From the NCBI GenBank assembly GCA_905250125.1, contig CAJNOL010000041.1:124001-188000 (forward strand): DNA of 64,000 nucleotides, given 5' to 3'. Source of the stretch: Rotaria sordida. Taxonomy: Eukaryota; Rotifera; Eurotatoria; Philodinida; Philodinidae. The notes under the pieces were generated by a model. The model saw only the letters and a list, made by a program, of their open reading frames with translations, had not been told where the DNA came from and made no database searches. How positions within the stretch are numbered: position 1 is the stretch's first letter; each line of letters begins with the position of its first letter. The translations under genes were made by a program, and so were the position numbers. Positions 11,424-24,264 of the stretch are shown here, in pieces.

Positions 11424-14400
11424 ATGACACAAAAGATGTTATATATGGCACCGATATTAAACATACCAAGATCAATTCGTGAAGATGATACAATTCGTTG
11501 TAATAAGCAAGAACATGTCGAACATAAAAAACAAGAAAATGAAGACAATGATGATGATGATGAACTTATCTTTGGAGCATTAGATGATGAAAATGTTTCA
11601 AGAGAAAAATTTGATGAAAAATCTCCATCAACTGATGAAGGTATTGGTCTTCATATCGATGATAAACGAACTAAGAAACGTGAACGTACAACTTCATCAA
11701 TAAGTACAGCTGACGATGAATGGGACCATATATTATCTATCACTGAAGGTGATGGACCATTTACTTTTATTAATCATCTTCAATCAATTAGTGGAAAACA
11801 TTCAAATGAACAAACTGTTGGCATGTCTAATTTTCGTGTTAAACATCATTTACGTCGTCGTTCAAAAACGAATACTCTTGCTCGTTGGAGAGACGCAGTT
11901 AAAAAAGTTGTTCAACTTAAAGATCCATGGTAAATCTTGTTCTTTTGGCCTTTCAAGAAATTTTTGTATTAAATTTTGTTTGTTTTTTCTTATATTTTAG
12001 GCAAGATTTTAAAATTGATCGTTATCCAGAAGAAATTGTTACACGTCATGAATTTGATCCTATTAAACGTACATGGCATACAAGTCAAATTACAATTAAA
12101 ATTGAATCAAAACCATTTGCACATGGAAGTATGAGGGAATGTTTTCGATTGTAAGTTTATTTTAGTTATTAAATACAAAACAAAAAAAACCAACAAAAAT
12201 TTTATTTAGAAAAAAACTTTCAATTTTTTCAACTCATCAAGATTGGGATCATTCAAGTAATTATATTGCTAAACGATATACTGACGATGTACCAATTGCA
12301 CGATATTTTGATGATGTTATGATGCAAATGACAACAAAATTATGGGCAGCACATTATAATCAACATAATCCACCGAAAAAAGTATGCAGTTTTAATTAAA
12401 TGAAAAGAAAAATAAATCTTTTTATTATTTTTAATTATTTTTGTTTCTTCAAGGTTGATATTGTTCAAATGAGTGTATTAGAATTTACAGATCGTGCTGG
12501 TCGACCTTATTATCATTTAGAACGATTTATTGTAAGATAAACAAAGGAATAAATTTCACAAAAAAGGATCAATTGATTATCAATATTTTAGGATGGAAAT
12601 TATATAAAATATAATTCAAATAGTGGTTTTGTTTGTGATGATACTCTACGTCATACACCACAGGTTTATTTTTGCTATTTCAATAAAAATAGTAAAGATT
12701 TATTTTTATTTCTTTGTTTTTATTCTTATTTAAAGGCATTTAGTCATTTTACTTTCGAAGCATCTTGTCATGAACAGATTGTTGTTGATATTCAAGGTGT
12801 TGGCGATTTATATACTGATCCACAAATTCATACAAATCTTGGTTTTGAATATGGCGGTGAGAAATTTTTATTATTTTTTTCTATAATTTTAATCTATCTA
12901 GAAATTTTTTGTAGAGGGTAATCTTGGTATTCGTGGTATGGCATTATTTTTTTCTACACATGAATGTAATCCAATATGTAAACGTCTTAATTTAACACCA
13001 TTTGATTTATCACTTGGTGAACGTGAACATCATATACAACAACATGCATCAAGTCCATCATATGCATCAAATCGTCTAGCTCAAACAACATGTCGTGGTT
13101 CGGAAGAACCACTAAGTGGTCTTTCAAAATTTGGTTCATTATTCCGACGACTTCATTCACAATCTTCAATATCAGAAGATGACTCAGATGGTTATGTTTC
13201 TGAAACATCATCAATTACAGCTGCTACTGCTCATATACTTGATCATAGTTTTTCATCACCACAACCTGAACTATTTATGTCAACACTTAGTGATGGAAAT
13301 CTGCCATTGTCATCATCAATTACAAAAACTAAAGTATCATTATTCTCACCATCCAGTTTGAATAGTCTATCATCTGTAAGTATTTTTCTAATTGCATGAA
13401 AAATATTTTTTGTTTGAAATGCATCTTTTTGTTATGTTTGCTGTGTAAAGAATGATTGTTCACGTTCATATTCTGTAAGTAATTAAATGAGTTAAAAGAA
13501 ATTGAAAACAAATTTTTTTATTTTTAAGGATTTCAACTTTAATATTGAAGATCTTTATAATGCTCAAACACCAGGTAGTTATGGAGATACTCATCGGCCT
13601 TCATCAGTTATGTTTGAAAAAGTCGAAATGCAAAAATTTAAAGAAGAAATATCTGCTTATTATGAAAAATATGAAAGTATTCTTGGACAGGTATTATCAA
13701 TTTTATTGTAAATTTATTTAATAATTTCTAAGTATTTATAAGATTTAACACAAAGATAGATACTAGTATCTGTTGTAGCGTCTGTCGAGTTGATTCTTGG
13801 TTCAAAAAATTTGGACCTGAAGAACTCTAGTCTGCGGTGAGAACTCTTCGAATAAGTTATGTTAACATCAAAGAAAAACGAAAATCTAGGAATGTTTTTT
13901 TTTTATAAACTAAACAATTTCTTTTCTTTATAATTTTAGTATTTAGATCGAAGTAGAAAATCTAGTTAGACTCAATTCTATACTCGCCAAAAGTTTTTTC
14001 TATATTGACGTCCAAAAAACGTTTTACACATCAACATGAATTTTTCATATAAAGAAAAAAAACACGATTTATGTCTGAGTAGTTTTGGTTCGTGTACTAC
14101 ATGCATAAGTAAGCAAGGAAAAATCTAAGAATATTTTTCGGTACCCATTAGAGTCTGTTGGGTCCAAAATTTTTGGACCCGGATCCAGATCTGGACTCGG
14201 TTTATTGAATATTTTTTAGACCCGGACTCGGTTGAGTAAATTTTTTTGGACTCGGGCCCGGTTGATTAAACTGTTTCGGATCCGATCCCGAATTGTACTC
14301 TTGATACTTAATGAAATTTTTTTAATTCACATCTGATGACTCCCAGGAGCACACCCTTAACACTTCTGAAGTAATCTCGATCATGATCTTATAAGAATCA

Positions 14401-15723
14401 ACTTATAATTGGCTCTTTTCAGAGTAGTTCCCATGAAGTCAGACCCGGATCCGGGTTCGGGACCAACCCAACGAGGTCTAGTGCCGATCTTATACATTTT
14501 TTAATAGACATGAGCGGAACCACATTTTGTCCATATATATATATCTGTTTAGAACGCAAGAGTCGTAATAATATGACATTCAATGCAAGTTTTACACAAT
14601 CATAAAATATATCGCTCCCAATGAGAAAATGTTGGTCTTGATCCTACCCAAAAATAAAACATGGTCCCACTGGAATCAGGCTCATCTGAAAAAGATTTCT
14701 TATACTTCATTTGAGTTAGCGATGACCCCTAAGATCATAGTTTTGTTTCTTGGTTGTAAACAATAACTTATTTAACCTATTACTAATGAAAACTGTAATG
14801 AAATTATTTTTTTCTAAAAATAATTTCTAATTAGTAAATATGTTTATAATTTAGATTCATCTTGAAATGTGTAAATGTTATCAAGTTGGTCGATTTAGTG
14901 AATTAGGTTCTGAAGAATTTGATGAAGAATCAGCATTATATCATTTAGAACAAGCAGCTGAATTATGTGTTAAAGAAGCTGTATTTACATTAGCAAAAAT
15001 TTATTTAGATTTACCTCGTGATCTTTTATCACATTATCGTCCAACGGTAGATTTTTTATCTTACAAATAATCAGCATAGAAAATTATTATTCTTTTGGGT
15101 TTCTTTTTCATAGGATCAAGGTCATCATATCAGTAAAGGTTTAGATTTGATGATTCGTGCTAGTAAACTACATGAAACAGAAGCAAATCTTTATTTAGCA
15201 CAATTCTTTGATAATGGTGTTGAAGGATCTTTGTTTGTATCTTTTAATTCTATTAACCATTTTGTTTTTACTTATTTTATTTATTTTAGAGAACCAAATT
15301 GGCAACAAGCAGCTGAATATTATGAAAAATATATTCGTATACGTGAAAATGAATCAAATAGTACTAATGAAGAAAGCGAACCTAATGAACTCAGTGAAAC
15401 TAACTCAACTCATAATGGAATTCCATTTCATGATCATCATGATATTGTTGCTCGTTTAGCTACTTTATATAAAACAGGTGGACACAATTTATTATGCAAT
15501 TATCAAAAAGCTGGTAATTTTATTTTATTTTATTTCTTTGTAATTAGCGAATTCGAGTTAATTGAATGTTTTCTGTTTTTTGTTTTTATTAAAAGGCGAT
15601 TTATTTAATAAGGCAGCAGAAATGGCAACTGAAGCAATGAAAGGACGTCTTGCTAATAAATATTATACGGCAGCTGAAGAAGCTTATGCATTAGAACCGA
15701 ATGAAGAAGGTGAAGATAATTAA
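11424..15723 (+). CDS. EEF2K: Eukaryotic elongation factor 2 kinase
   Basis: Twelve exons: 11424-11929, 12001-12150, 12210-12381, 12454-12531, 12592-12663, 12736-12856, 12915-13375, 13529-13690, 14855-15046, 15114-15232, 15290-15513, 15596-15723; 794 residues (human 725). This atypical alpha-kinase phosphorylates eEF2 to slow translation elongation. Visible elements in order: acidic Ser-rich N-terminus; calmodulin-binding helix WRDAVKKVVQLKDPW (W155); alpha-kinase domain about 180-400 with nucleotide-binding Lys240 (YIAKRY), YIKYNSNSGFV, FSHFTFEA, VVDIQGVGDLYTDPQIHT, GEGNLGIRGMA and zinc ligands H382/C384/C388; a Ser-rich regulatory loop; C-terminal SEL1-like helices ending AAEMATEAMKGRLANKYY, the segment that recruits eEF2. 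All introns are 57-153 bp except intron 8 (1,164 bp). Regulation by Ca2+/calmodulin is expected from the conserved helix. Confidence 0.95.
13691..14854. other. eEF2K intron 8 (1,164 bp)
   Basis: Separates the regulatory-loop exons from the SEL1 exons. Contains a GC-rich inverted-repeat element (14,135-14,490). No exon-like sequence seen; the frame joins exactly across it. Confidence 0.8.
14135..14490. mobile_element. GC-rich element with about 55-bp inverted ends in eEF2K intron 8
   Basis: Left end TCGGTACCCATTAGAGTCTG...GTTGGGTCC...GACCCGGATCC mirrors right end GACCCGGATCCGGGTTCGG...CCCAACGAGGTCTAGTGCCGA. Inside the left half is a run of three related units built on (A/G)GACTCGG...GGTTGA. 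Base composition is much richer in GC than the surrounding intron, which argues for insertion. No coding frame. Confidence 0.5.
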
Positions 15724-16042
15724 ATGATTTTTTTCCTTTTTTTTGTATTCATCTGTCAATTCGAATAATCATTGTCTTTCTACGTGGCATGTGTACTGTG
15801 AATTATTATTATTCTTATTATCGAACTTTCTTATATTGTGTTCACTTTCTTTGTACTAATTTTAGCTTTGGTAAGGTATCATTAATTTTTTGTGTCCGCT
15901 AGCCCTTTTTTTCAGCCTAGTTTAACTAAAAAAACCATTGTACTTGCGCATTGGTGTTGCTTTTTCCATCATGTAAATACATTGTTGACCAGCATGTAAA
16001 TTGTATTCAACTATTGTTCAACAACCTTCATGTGACAAAACA

Positions 16043-16048
16043 AATAAA
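16043..16048 (+). terminator. Poly(A) signal AATAAA of eEF2K
   Basis: AATAAA 320 bp after the stop, followed by more A-rich sequence. Nearest canonical hexamer seen on the strand. Confidence 0.4.
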
Positions 16049-16269
16049 ATTTGGGATAAAAAAAAAGAAGAATAAATTTATCATGTAAAAAAAGGTAGAA
16101 GATAAATGAATACTATTGTTCAATGGTATGGATTGATTTCATTTTGAAAATGTTATAGAGATACATTGTATACTCAAGGTTAACTTAGATAAAATAGATT
16201 TTCGACCTATTAATTACATTTTGTCATAGAAGAATTTTTTATATACCATCACGACTGTTATTTTTGGAA

Positions 16270-16400
16270 GTCATTGTTGACGGATCGACTTATCTTTACC
16301 AAAAATAGACCAAAGTTTTATTAGAGGCCTATTCATTGATGTTGTTGGAGAAGAAGGACAGTTTTTCCGCATTTATAAGGATGATGATATATTGCCAAAG
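16270..16400 (+). pseudogene. Possible decayed coding fragment
   Basis: Two overlapping frames give protein-like text: VDGSTYLYQK, a stop, then TKVLLEAYS in one frame, and FIDVVGEEGQFFRIYKDDD in another, as if one exon had gained a stop and a one-base shift. No family recognised. Codon choice looks like the real genes here, but the stretch is short. Confidence 0.25.
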
Positions 16401-16819
16401 AGATGAAAGAGTGTTTCATTCTTCTGGTTATTAGCAGATGCACATCCCACCAACGACATCTATATAAAACCTTGAAGATATAAATAAATCTAGAATACTT
16501 TTATATCATACAGTGGAAAACTAAAAAAAGAAACATTAAATTTCATGTGCTTATTAGGAACATCGATATATTCTTGTAATTCTACCAAGAACCATTTCAG
16601 TAAAAGTTCTGGAAAGCACCATAAACAAAACTTTTTCAGTCTAAAACATATTTTTATAGAGCATTATCGCTGTCAGGAAGTGTCTCATTCGATTGCAAAT
16701 AAAATTTAGAATTTTTTGATACCTGAATTGTAGGTGGCAGTCTACCTGTAAATAGTAAATAGAATATTTACCTATTAACTAGTACATAGGAAACATAATA
16801 TTTACTTATTTACCTAAAA

Positions 16820-17628
16820 AGGTAAGTATATATTTAGTTAAATAAAAGTAAAGATTATATAAATTTTATTTAAATTATTTAATAGATATTGAAGTTAGTG
16901 TAACAATTATTAGTATAATGTTAATATCATAATGGAGTCTATATTAGATATTGAGATATATCCACCGTCTAGAAATAATAAATTCAAGGACATCAAATTG
17001 AATTCGATTTTTGGAGCATCCACATCAGGATTGTATGTGTTAGTCTTTGTAATCCCATCAGTGGGATTGTGTCAGATAGCATTTCAGGCTACTTCATTGT
17101 AGAATGCCTTGAATTATCTTGAAGTTCTTGAGTTGCATCTCAATTACTATTGAATTTCGAATTTTTGAATGTTGAGTATTGCTGACACATTACTGCGTTT
17201 TTTTCGGTTGATTGTTACAATTGATATGAAACGAGCGTCAGATAAAAATAATTTTGCAACAATTTTTTTGCAACAAATCATTGACTAGATTTCATTTGAT
17301 AGGTATATATTTAAACAAGGATTAATTTTAGTTAAATCAGAGTGTTAGTTTCAATACAGATTCGAAGTCGATGAGATAAAACTGAATCAAAATCTGTATA
17401 TAAGCGTCAAAGAAGTTTGCCAACCGAGTAAAAATGAAATGCTTAGTTGACAATCAGTATATCACTTATTGTTAGGAGTTTTCTCAATCTAATCAAGTAT
17501 TTAATATAGATTCTATTATGACTTTGAATTCATACTAATGGTTGTTATATTAACTGCAATGTTTATTAAATAATTTGAACAAAATTTATATAATATTTAC
17601 TTTTATTTAAGTAAATGTATCATTTCTA
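16820..17628. repeat. Long inverted repeat IR1
   Basis: Left arm about 16,820-16,975 and right arm about 17,470-17,628 are reverse complements with mismatches: left AAATAAAAGTAAAGATTATA mirrors right TATAATATTTACTTTTATTT, and left GTCTATATTAGATATTGA mirrors right TTTAATATAGATTCTATT. Loop about 495 bp, without an ORF. Confidence 0.65.
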
Positions 17629-17719
17629 ACCTGTATTATTCCATAGAATACACTACTTAGAAAACATGAATCAAATGCATCACTGAAGCAGAATCTGCTA
17701 ACGAATTACAAGGCATCTA

Positions 17720-19262
17720 GAAGATATTGCATCTAAGCCACAACCAGTTCATACAGCACGCTGTTGAATCGATTTCACTGCTTTGACTGATATTTCATAG
17801 TAGATAAATATAGTAAAATTAGGAAAACACTAAAATTTTTAGCTAAAATGGATGAACCATTCTAGAGATATAGACATTGCAAGTATAGGTACGCATCTAC
17901 ATTTTGAGAGTTTTACACAGTTATACTTTTCAGTGAATTTCCATTTTCGAAGAAACAATAAGAATTATAATAGAGATACTTTCAATCATAGACTATCTTT
18001 TCATGATATTGGAAGTGTCGTTACATCTGGGGCCTTTAGTCGATAGCATATACCATTTCCAGAAGATATGTTTAGGTAGATAAGGCAAGTTGATTGAATC
18101 AACATGATGAACCACCTTGAGAGTAGTCTCATTTGATAGACTATATCAGAATCTATCGCATATTGTTTTCAAAAGTTTGTTATATTGAATTTTAATGAAC
18201 AAAATTCTTTGAATAAGATCAAAAACATCAAATTTGTCATGCCATTCTTGCTATGAAGATTAGTGATTTGTTGTGATATTCAATTTTTATAATTCAGATA
18301 AAAGCATGTATCGAGAAATTCCTAGATAGAAAATTTCAATTTGTTTGAACATGTCTATGAAAAATGGCAAAAGATTTATCTGTTTGAATTTCCTCGGATA
18401 ATATTTAATTCACCTATTATTTCGAGATATTTTACAAGAGAATATTCCCAGATGAAAACTCACTTTCAAGTCAGAACTATTAGCATTATAAAATCTCTAA
18501 CGAATTGTGTAAACCATTGAAAGAGTGCTTGTCCCTAATTTGTTACTACGAAGATATCGATTTTTTACCAATTACTTATGGGCTATGTGCATAATCTTTC
18601 CTCAGGAACATCAAAATAATTGAATTTTGAATTTCTACTCGAAATTTTGCATATGCAAAGCTTACGATGAAAATAATTTATGGTGAAATATTCAGATCTT
18701 TTGATTGCTTCTTAACTGAAATATGATCGTATGAAAAAAATAGGGGAGTTAAATATCATCAAATAAAATTCAAAAAAAGTAAATCTTTCGTCATTTTTCA
18801 CAGACACATTCAAACAAATTGAAATCTGAGATTGAGAGATTTCTCGATACATGTTTTTATCTGAGTTACATAAATCGAATATCTCACAACAAATTACTAA
18901 TCTTCATAGCAAGAATCATATGACAAATTTGGTATTTTTGATCTTGTTCGAAAAATTTTGTTTATCAACATTTAATATAACAAACTTCTGAAAACAACAT
19001 TCAATACATTCTGATGTGCTCTTTCGAATGAGACTACTTTCAAGCTAGTCCATCACACTGATTCCATGACATATACTAGCGATCAAAAGACACTGGTGTA
19101 ACAATGCAAGGCTCTCGAAATATAGATGAGTACCTATACTTGCAACGTGTAAATCTTCAGAGAAGTTCGTTGGTTTGAGCTGAAATTTTTTGTTTTTCTT
19201 TCTGATTTTACTAAATCTATCTACAATAGGACTTGATCATGGCTTAGGTGCAGATATTTCCT
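17720..19262. repeat. Long inverted repeat IR2
   Basis: Left arm about 17,720-18,385, right arm about 18,775-19,262. Matched landmarks: left AGATATTGCATCTAAGCC / right GGCTTAGGTGCAGATATTT; left TTGCAAGTATAGGTACGCAT / right AGTACCTATACTTGCAA-like; left AGCATGTATCGAGAAAT / right ATTTCTCGATACATG; left AATTTCAATTTGTTTGAA / right TTCAAACAAATTGAAAT. The spacer is about 390 bp. No ORF over 65 codons. Right arm has lost some sequence relative to the left. Confidence 0.75.
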
Positions 19263-20639
19263 ACGGTGTAACAGCATTGCAAGAGCTCCTTGGTACTCTC
19301 TACAATGTGTAAGTCGATCATTTGCATCGTCTATCTCATAATGGATCTCTATATTAAGTATGCGAATAATTAACATATTTGAATGAAAAAATTTCTGTAC
19401 ATATCGCGATTATTCAATTAACATTTTTTCAATGAATTTTAATTCTGAACCTGTGAGTTCAACCGTGACAAGAAAAGTATTAGTCAACTGTCGAATCGCT
19501 TTGAATAAAATGATACCTATAAAATCACTATAAATTCTCGAGATTTAATAGTGTTGAACAATATAAATATCGCACTAATGAATAGTGTAGTATGTTTTAT
19601 ACAGCTTTATATACAACCAGTAGGAAGTCTTCATGATAGGTATTGTCTAACAAGTGTTCAAAAACTAAAGTTTATGTTAATCTGATTCTACATTTTCTTT
19701 GTCTCTAGAAAACAGTCAATATAAATTCAATTGGCTCCTTATTAATATAATATTTTTGCTAATCAATATTAAATAAACAACCATCATATTAATTCCTAGC
19801 TGTTAAAAAGATTAATTTTTACAAATTTTTCTACATTTTATATTAGACTATCATCCAATTCAATTATATTAATGCTCACATACTAATAATATATATAACA
19901 AAGATCGACGTAATAATATTTTCTAGAACAAAATATCAGCATTCACAAATAACAATTTGGCTTTTTATCTAAAACCTTCGAGACAAAAATAAAGATATTA
20001 ATTTCATAAGACAAATGAAAATGACACAGAAAAAAACATGATAAGAATATCAAATAGAATTTAATTTCATTACTAGTATCATTTTCTTCAATCCTAAGAG
20101 TAAAATAAAAAATAGCACAGATCATACTATGTATATAGACCTCGATATGTATGGACAGAAGATACCAACAGACGATAACATAGATAACATCTCGTTACTG
20201 TCTAATCTATCACATATATGCATTAAGTCATCAGGTTCTCTCTAAATATATGCACTCTATACGAAGAAGTCTCTTTCTTTCGATTGATAGTTAAGAAAGA
20301 AATAATTCAATTATAGAGTACTTTAGATGAATATATGAATAACATATATACATATATATTGGAGTAAGATGAAAGAAATCTTCGTTAATATGTTAAATGT
20401 TGAGATGCAGGTTTATGGCGTACTTTAGTTGTTGTTGATGCTGTTAGTAATATTGGCGGAAAGCGTTCTTTTCTATTTTTTTGTCTCCTTCCTCTTTTTT
20501 CCTTGTATATTCATGACTGATATTAACAACTTGGCTTGAGTAGAAATTTCTCGATGATTCTTTTACGCATCTTCTATTGATCAAACTGATTTCTTCTTGC
20601 TATTGTGCAAAATTAACATAGAGAAATAAATATCTATCT

Positions 20640-21642
20640 GCTTGATCAAATTAAACTGAACATCTAATTTTTTTTCGATTAATTCGCTGCATTATTCTCA
20701 GTTAGTCTAAAACCTGTGTATACACTGGTTGTTACACTATCTATTTTCAAAGTTTCAGTCACAAGTGACAAACAATGGATGAGAAAATTGTAATTATATT
20801 TCATGTACTCGAATTTCGTTGAAACAAAATATCATTATCATACTAATTCTAACGATATTTTTGGACACAATTTCTGTTCTTTGGTGATCCATTATCACGT
20901 AATGAGTACTCTATTAAAATGATGAGGAAATCAATGATGTTCGTATATCGAATGATTGACTTCTAGCATAAGTTCTTCGACAGATATGTTCTTTCTACCC
21001 TGAGATCCTCGAAATCAGACAAACGACTTTCAAGCATTAGAAAGTAGATCCTTATAGAGCAATTAGCTGTGCAGAGTCTTATCATGATGTTAGATTTTAA
21101 TTTTACACTAATCTGAGCATAGAATGTTCACTAGCAACATTCACACTGATTTCTTATGAATCGAGATTTCGAGAGTTTTATCATTCCCAGCTCCGATTGG
21201 TGTAAAACCAAAATTTGATATTACCGTGAGATTCAGTGCAACACATTGCCATATCTGGATCTACTTTCCAGTGTTTGAAAGACGTTCGGTCGAACAAGGA
21301 CATATTTTCCGAAGGACTTATAGTAGAAGCCAAACGATGTAGATTGTCTCATCATTTTAATGGCGTGCTCATTACGTGTTAACTGATCACCAAAGAACAG
21401 AAATTGTGTCTAAAAATATCGTTAGAAACAGTATGATAACGTAATTTTGTTTCGACGATACTTGAGTATATGAAATACAGCTGTAATCTTCTGATCTATT
21501 TCTCATCATTTGTGAGTGAAACTTTGGAAATAGATGGAGTAACTATCAGTGTATCAACAGTATGTGTTTTAGACCAAGTGACAACAATACAGACAATTAA
21601 TCGAAAAAAAAAACAATTAGATGTTCTTTTTATTTTGATCAG
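20640..21642. repeat. Long near-perfect-length palindrome IR3
   Basis: Two arms of roughly 480 and 455 bp meet with only about 70 bp of loop near 21,150. Matches include left CTTGATCAAA / right TTTGATCAG, left AACATCTAATTTTTTTTCGA / right TCGAAAAAAAAAACAATTAG, left TTTCTGTTCTTTGGTGATC / right GATCACCAAAGAACAGAAA, and left AAGTAGATCC / right GGATCTACTTTCC. Transcribed, it would fold into one long hairpin. No coding potential. Confidence 0.8.
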
Positions 21643-22588
21643 AGTATTATACGGTAGTACTTTCTGACAATAAGAAACGAGTGTTGACTTGTTACTTTCT
21701 ATCGTAGAACTAATAATAATGATTTTTAACCTTTTTTTTTCTTTTATCCTGTTATTATCTTCACCCTAGTATAAAACAAACACATCTTTTACAGCTAGCT
21801 ATGTAGTTAACGCTTATAACGATTCATTAGATTACTGCCATAGATGCATACCAATACTGTTGATTCTACTGACATAAGATGCATAGTATATAAAAAGAAA
21901 TAGAAATCGCGTCATAAATTGACAGCACATCGTTTGCCTGATGTTGCTGTTGTTGTTGCTTGCTCCACCTCATCTTTGTCCAACTGATGAGATACAGAGC
22001 AAGATGGATAGATCGTCATTATCATAAAGCAGTAACAACAGCGTTCTTACTTATCTTAGCAATACGAACTGCAAATTAAAAAGCAGAAGACGAAGAAGAA
22101 AAAGAAAAGAAAAAAAGTTTTCCGCATATATATATACATATATATGTGTGTGTATGGACAACGACGAATAACAACTATACTACCAAGGCTGATTGAGAAA
22201 AGACATACCCATTTTCTCGTTTTTTTCTTCTCTGTCTCTCTATTATGCTCTTGCTGATCCGAAGCATTCTATATATATAAACTACAGCAATAGATGATAA
22301 CCTTATTGCACTTCTTTCTACTTAGGAAAAGAACACTGTGCTATAGAATGCAGTTACACGTGTAAGTCCATAACCGAACTAAGTTTCTGATCATTTTGAT
22401 TAATTATTATCGAAGAATACTTAATATTTGAAAAGATACATTGTGTTAATCGTCGTCATGTAGTAAGCAGAATTGACAGTGACTTAGTTCTTGTACTATT
22501 CAGCTGAAATTATCGGTAGATAAAAAACAAAAATGAATAAATTTGATTCTAGATTATATTTATCATTTATTTGTTAATTATTTGAACA

Positions 22589-23041
22589 ATGCCACAGTAT
22601 GGAGGCGGTGGTGACAAATGTCCACGTTGTCAAAAAACTGTTTATCCAGCAGAAAAACTTCTTGCATGTAGTGGTTCATGGCATAAAGCTTGTTTCAAAT
22701 GTAAAACATGTAAGATTATTTTATTTAATTTTAATTTTTTATATATATTCATTATTTATTTGATTTTTTTTTATCAATTTCAGGCAATTCAATTTTAACA
22801 TTGGCTTCATACAAAGATTTTTCTCAAGAGGTCTTTTGCAAGAGTAAGCTTAGATAATAAAAAAAGAATCATTAGATATTTATTCTATCATTTTTTGTTA
22901 GGCTGTTATCAGGATAAACTTCATCCTCATGAACGTAATCGTAAACAATTAGAAACTAAATTTAATAGACAACCTGGTGGTGGTGCCAGTGCGGCAACTA
23001 CAGCCGAAGCAGCACCTGAAGCAAGTGGAGACCAAGAATAG
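22589..23041 (+). CDS. Single LIM-domain protein (CRP/LASP-like)
   Basis: Exons 22589-22709, 22784-22843 and 22902-23041 (introns 74 and 58 bp); 106 residues. One LIM zinc-finger domain spans residues 11-66: CPRC, WHKAC, KCKTC, then FCKSC, giving the eight zinc ligands of a double finger. The start MPQYGGGGDKC resembles muscle CRP/MLP proteins, while VYPAEKL...WHKACFKC resembles LASP. A charged linker follows and the tail is Gly/Ala/Glu-rich (GGGASAATTAEAAPEASG). No second LIM, nebulin repeat or SH3. Such small LIM proteins act as adaptors at actin structures; the role here is inferred from family only. Confidence 0.85.
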
Positions 23042-24230
23042 ATGTAGAAAAAAAACATCAATATCTCGAATATACATCCAGTTTAGATCAACACTAATAC
23101 AAAAAAAAACTTCATATCAAATTTAATCCGTTTTATTATTTGAATATACAAAACAAATAATTCTAATTTTCATATTTATTCAATTTTTTTTTCATATTTG
23201 GTCAGGAACAGTATCGTTTTTGTCAATATATGCGTGCGCGTGTTTGTGCCTACCCTAATTAATTGTTTGCCTTTTTTTTTTTTGCTTCAAAAAAAAAACA
23301 TAATATAGATAAGCGCAACATACAATCATATTTTATTCAATATCATTAGTTTGATCGGTGAAAAAAAAAACAACAAAATTATATATGCGAAGAAATTTTC
23401 TTTGTATTTTACCATAGTTGTAAAAAGTATTTATAGAAATAATAATAATTTTATTCATATATAAAAGAAGAAATGACATTAATTCTTATATTTCTCAAAT
23501 TATGCATGACGTTTGAAAAAAAAAGTGTAATTGAGGTGACGAAAGAATTCATGCTGTTTTCATTTAGATGACGATATTAATGAGAACGATTATATGACGT
23601 TGTCATCGATATATAATGCTTACATCTGAAAAGATAAATAGTAAAAATTGATGATTTATGAGAAGGATCGTGTCATTTATCATAGCATCTCAGATTTCGT
23701 TTGCTATCTTTTTTTTTATGTTTTAAGTTGATTACAGTGACAATAAGTCATTTTATTACCTAAAAAACCCTCATCGTTTATCACTAAGCAATAAAACTAA
23801 ATATATAATTGTATATCGATGGTTATCTCTCACCCATTCTATTTAAACAAGAATATGACCTTCTGAACGATGAGAATAATCATCCTTAAGAACTTTCTAT
23901 ATCCATGATAGTCCAAAGATCAATAGAAAGAAATTTTTTAATTTCACTAAATTCTTTTTTACAGAAAAAATGACAATAAGATTATCTGTTTTCAGAATAT
24001 ACATAAACATTGCATTGTATATTCACTATAGAAAGAAAAAACTTATGATTAGTACAAAATTGATAGAATATAACAATGGTATTATGAAATATTCATCGAT
24101 AGTTGTTTGGTTTTAGCAGCTGTTCGTTTTTGTCAATCAAGCTTGTTTATATATATATATATCGATAGAAAATCGTTTGACTATATTGATTAACCCTAGC
24201 AGAGTATATTTACATATGTTCGAATAAAGA

Positions 24231-24264
<34 letters not shown>

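Larger units (their letters stand above)
15724..22588. other. Gene-poor 6.9-kb region made largely of foldback repeats
   Basis: No gene supported. Poly(A) signal of eEF2K at 16,043. A possible coding remnant lies at about 16,270-16,400. Three long inverted repeats occupy 16,820-17,628, 17,720-19,262 and 20,640-21,642, each listed separately. The final ~900 bp before the LIM gene has TATA-rich and CT-rich stretches and may contain its promoter. Confidence 0.6.

Noticed and set aside
21470-21667. 65-codon open frame within the palindrome
   Set aside because: Lies in one arm of an inverted repeat; the other arm does not preserve it, and composition is not coding-like.
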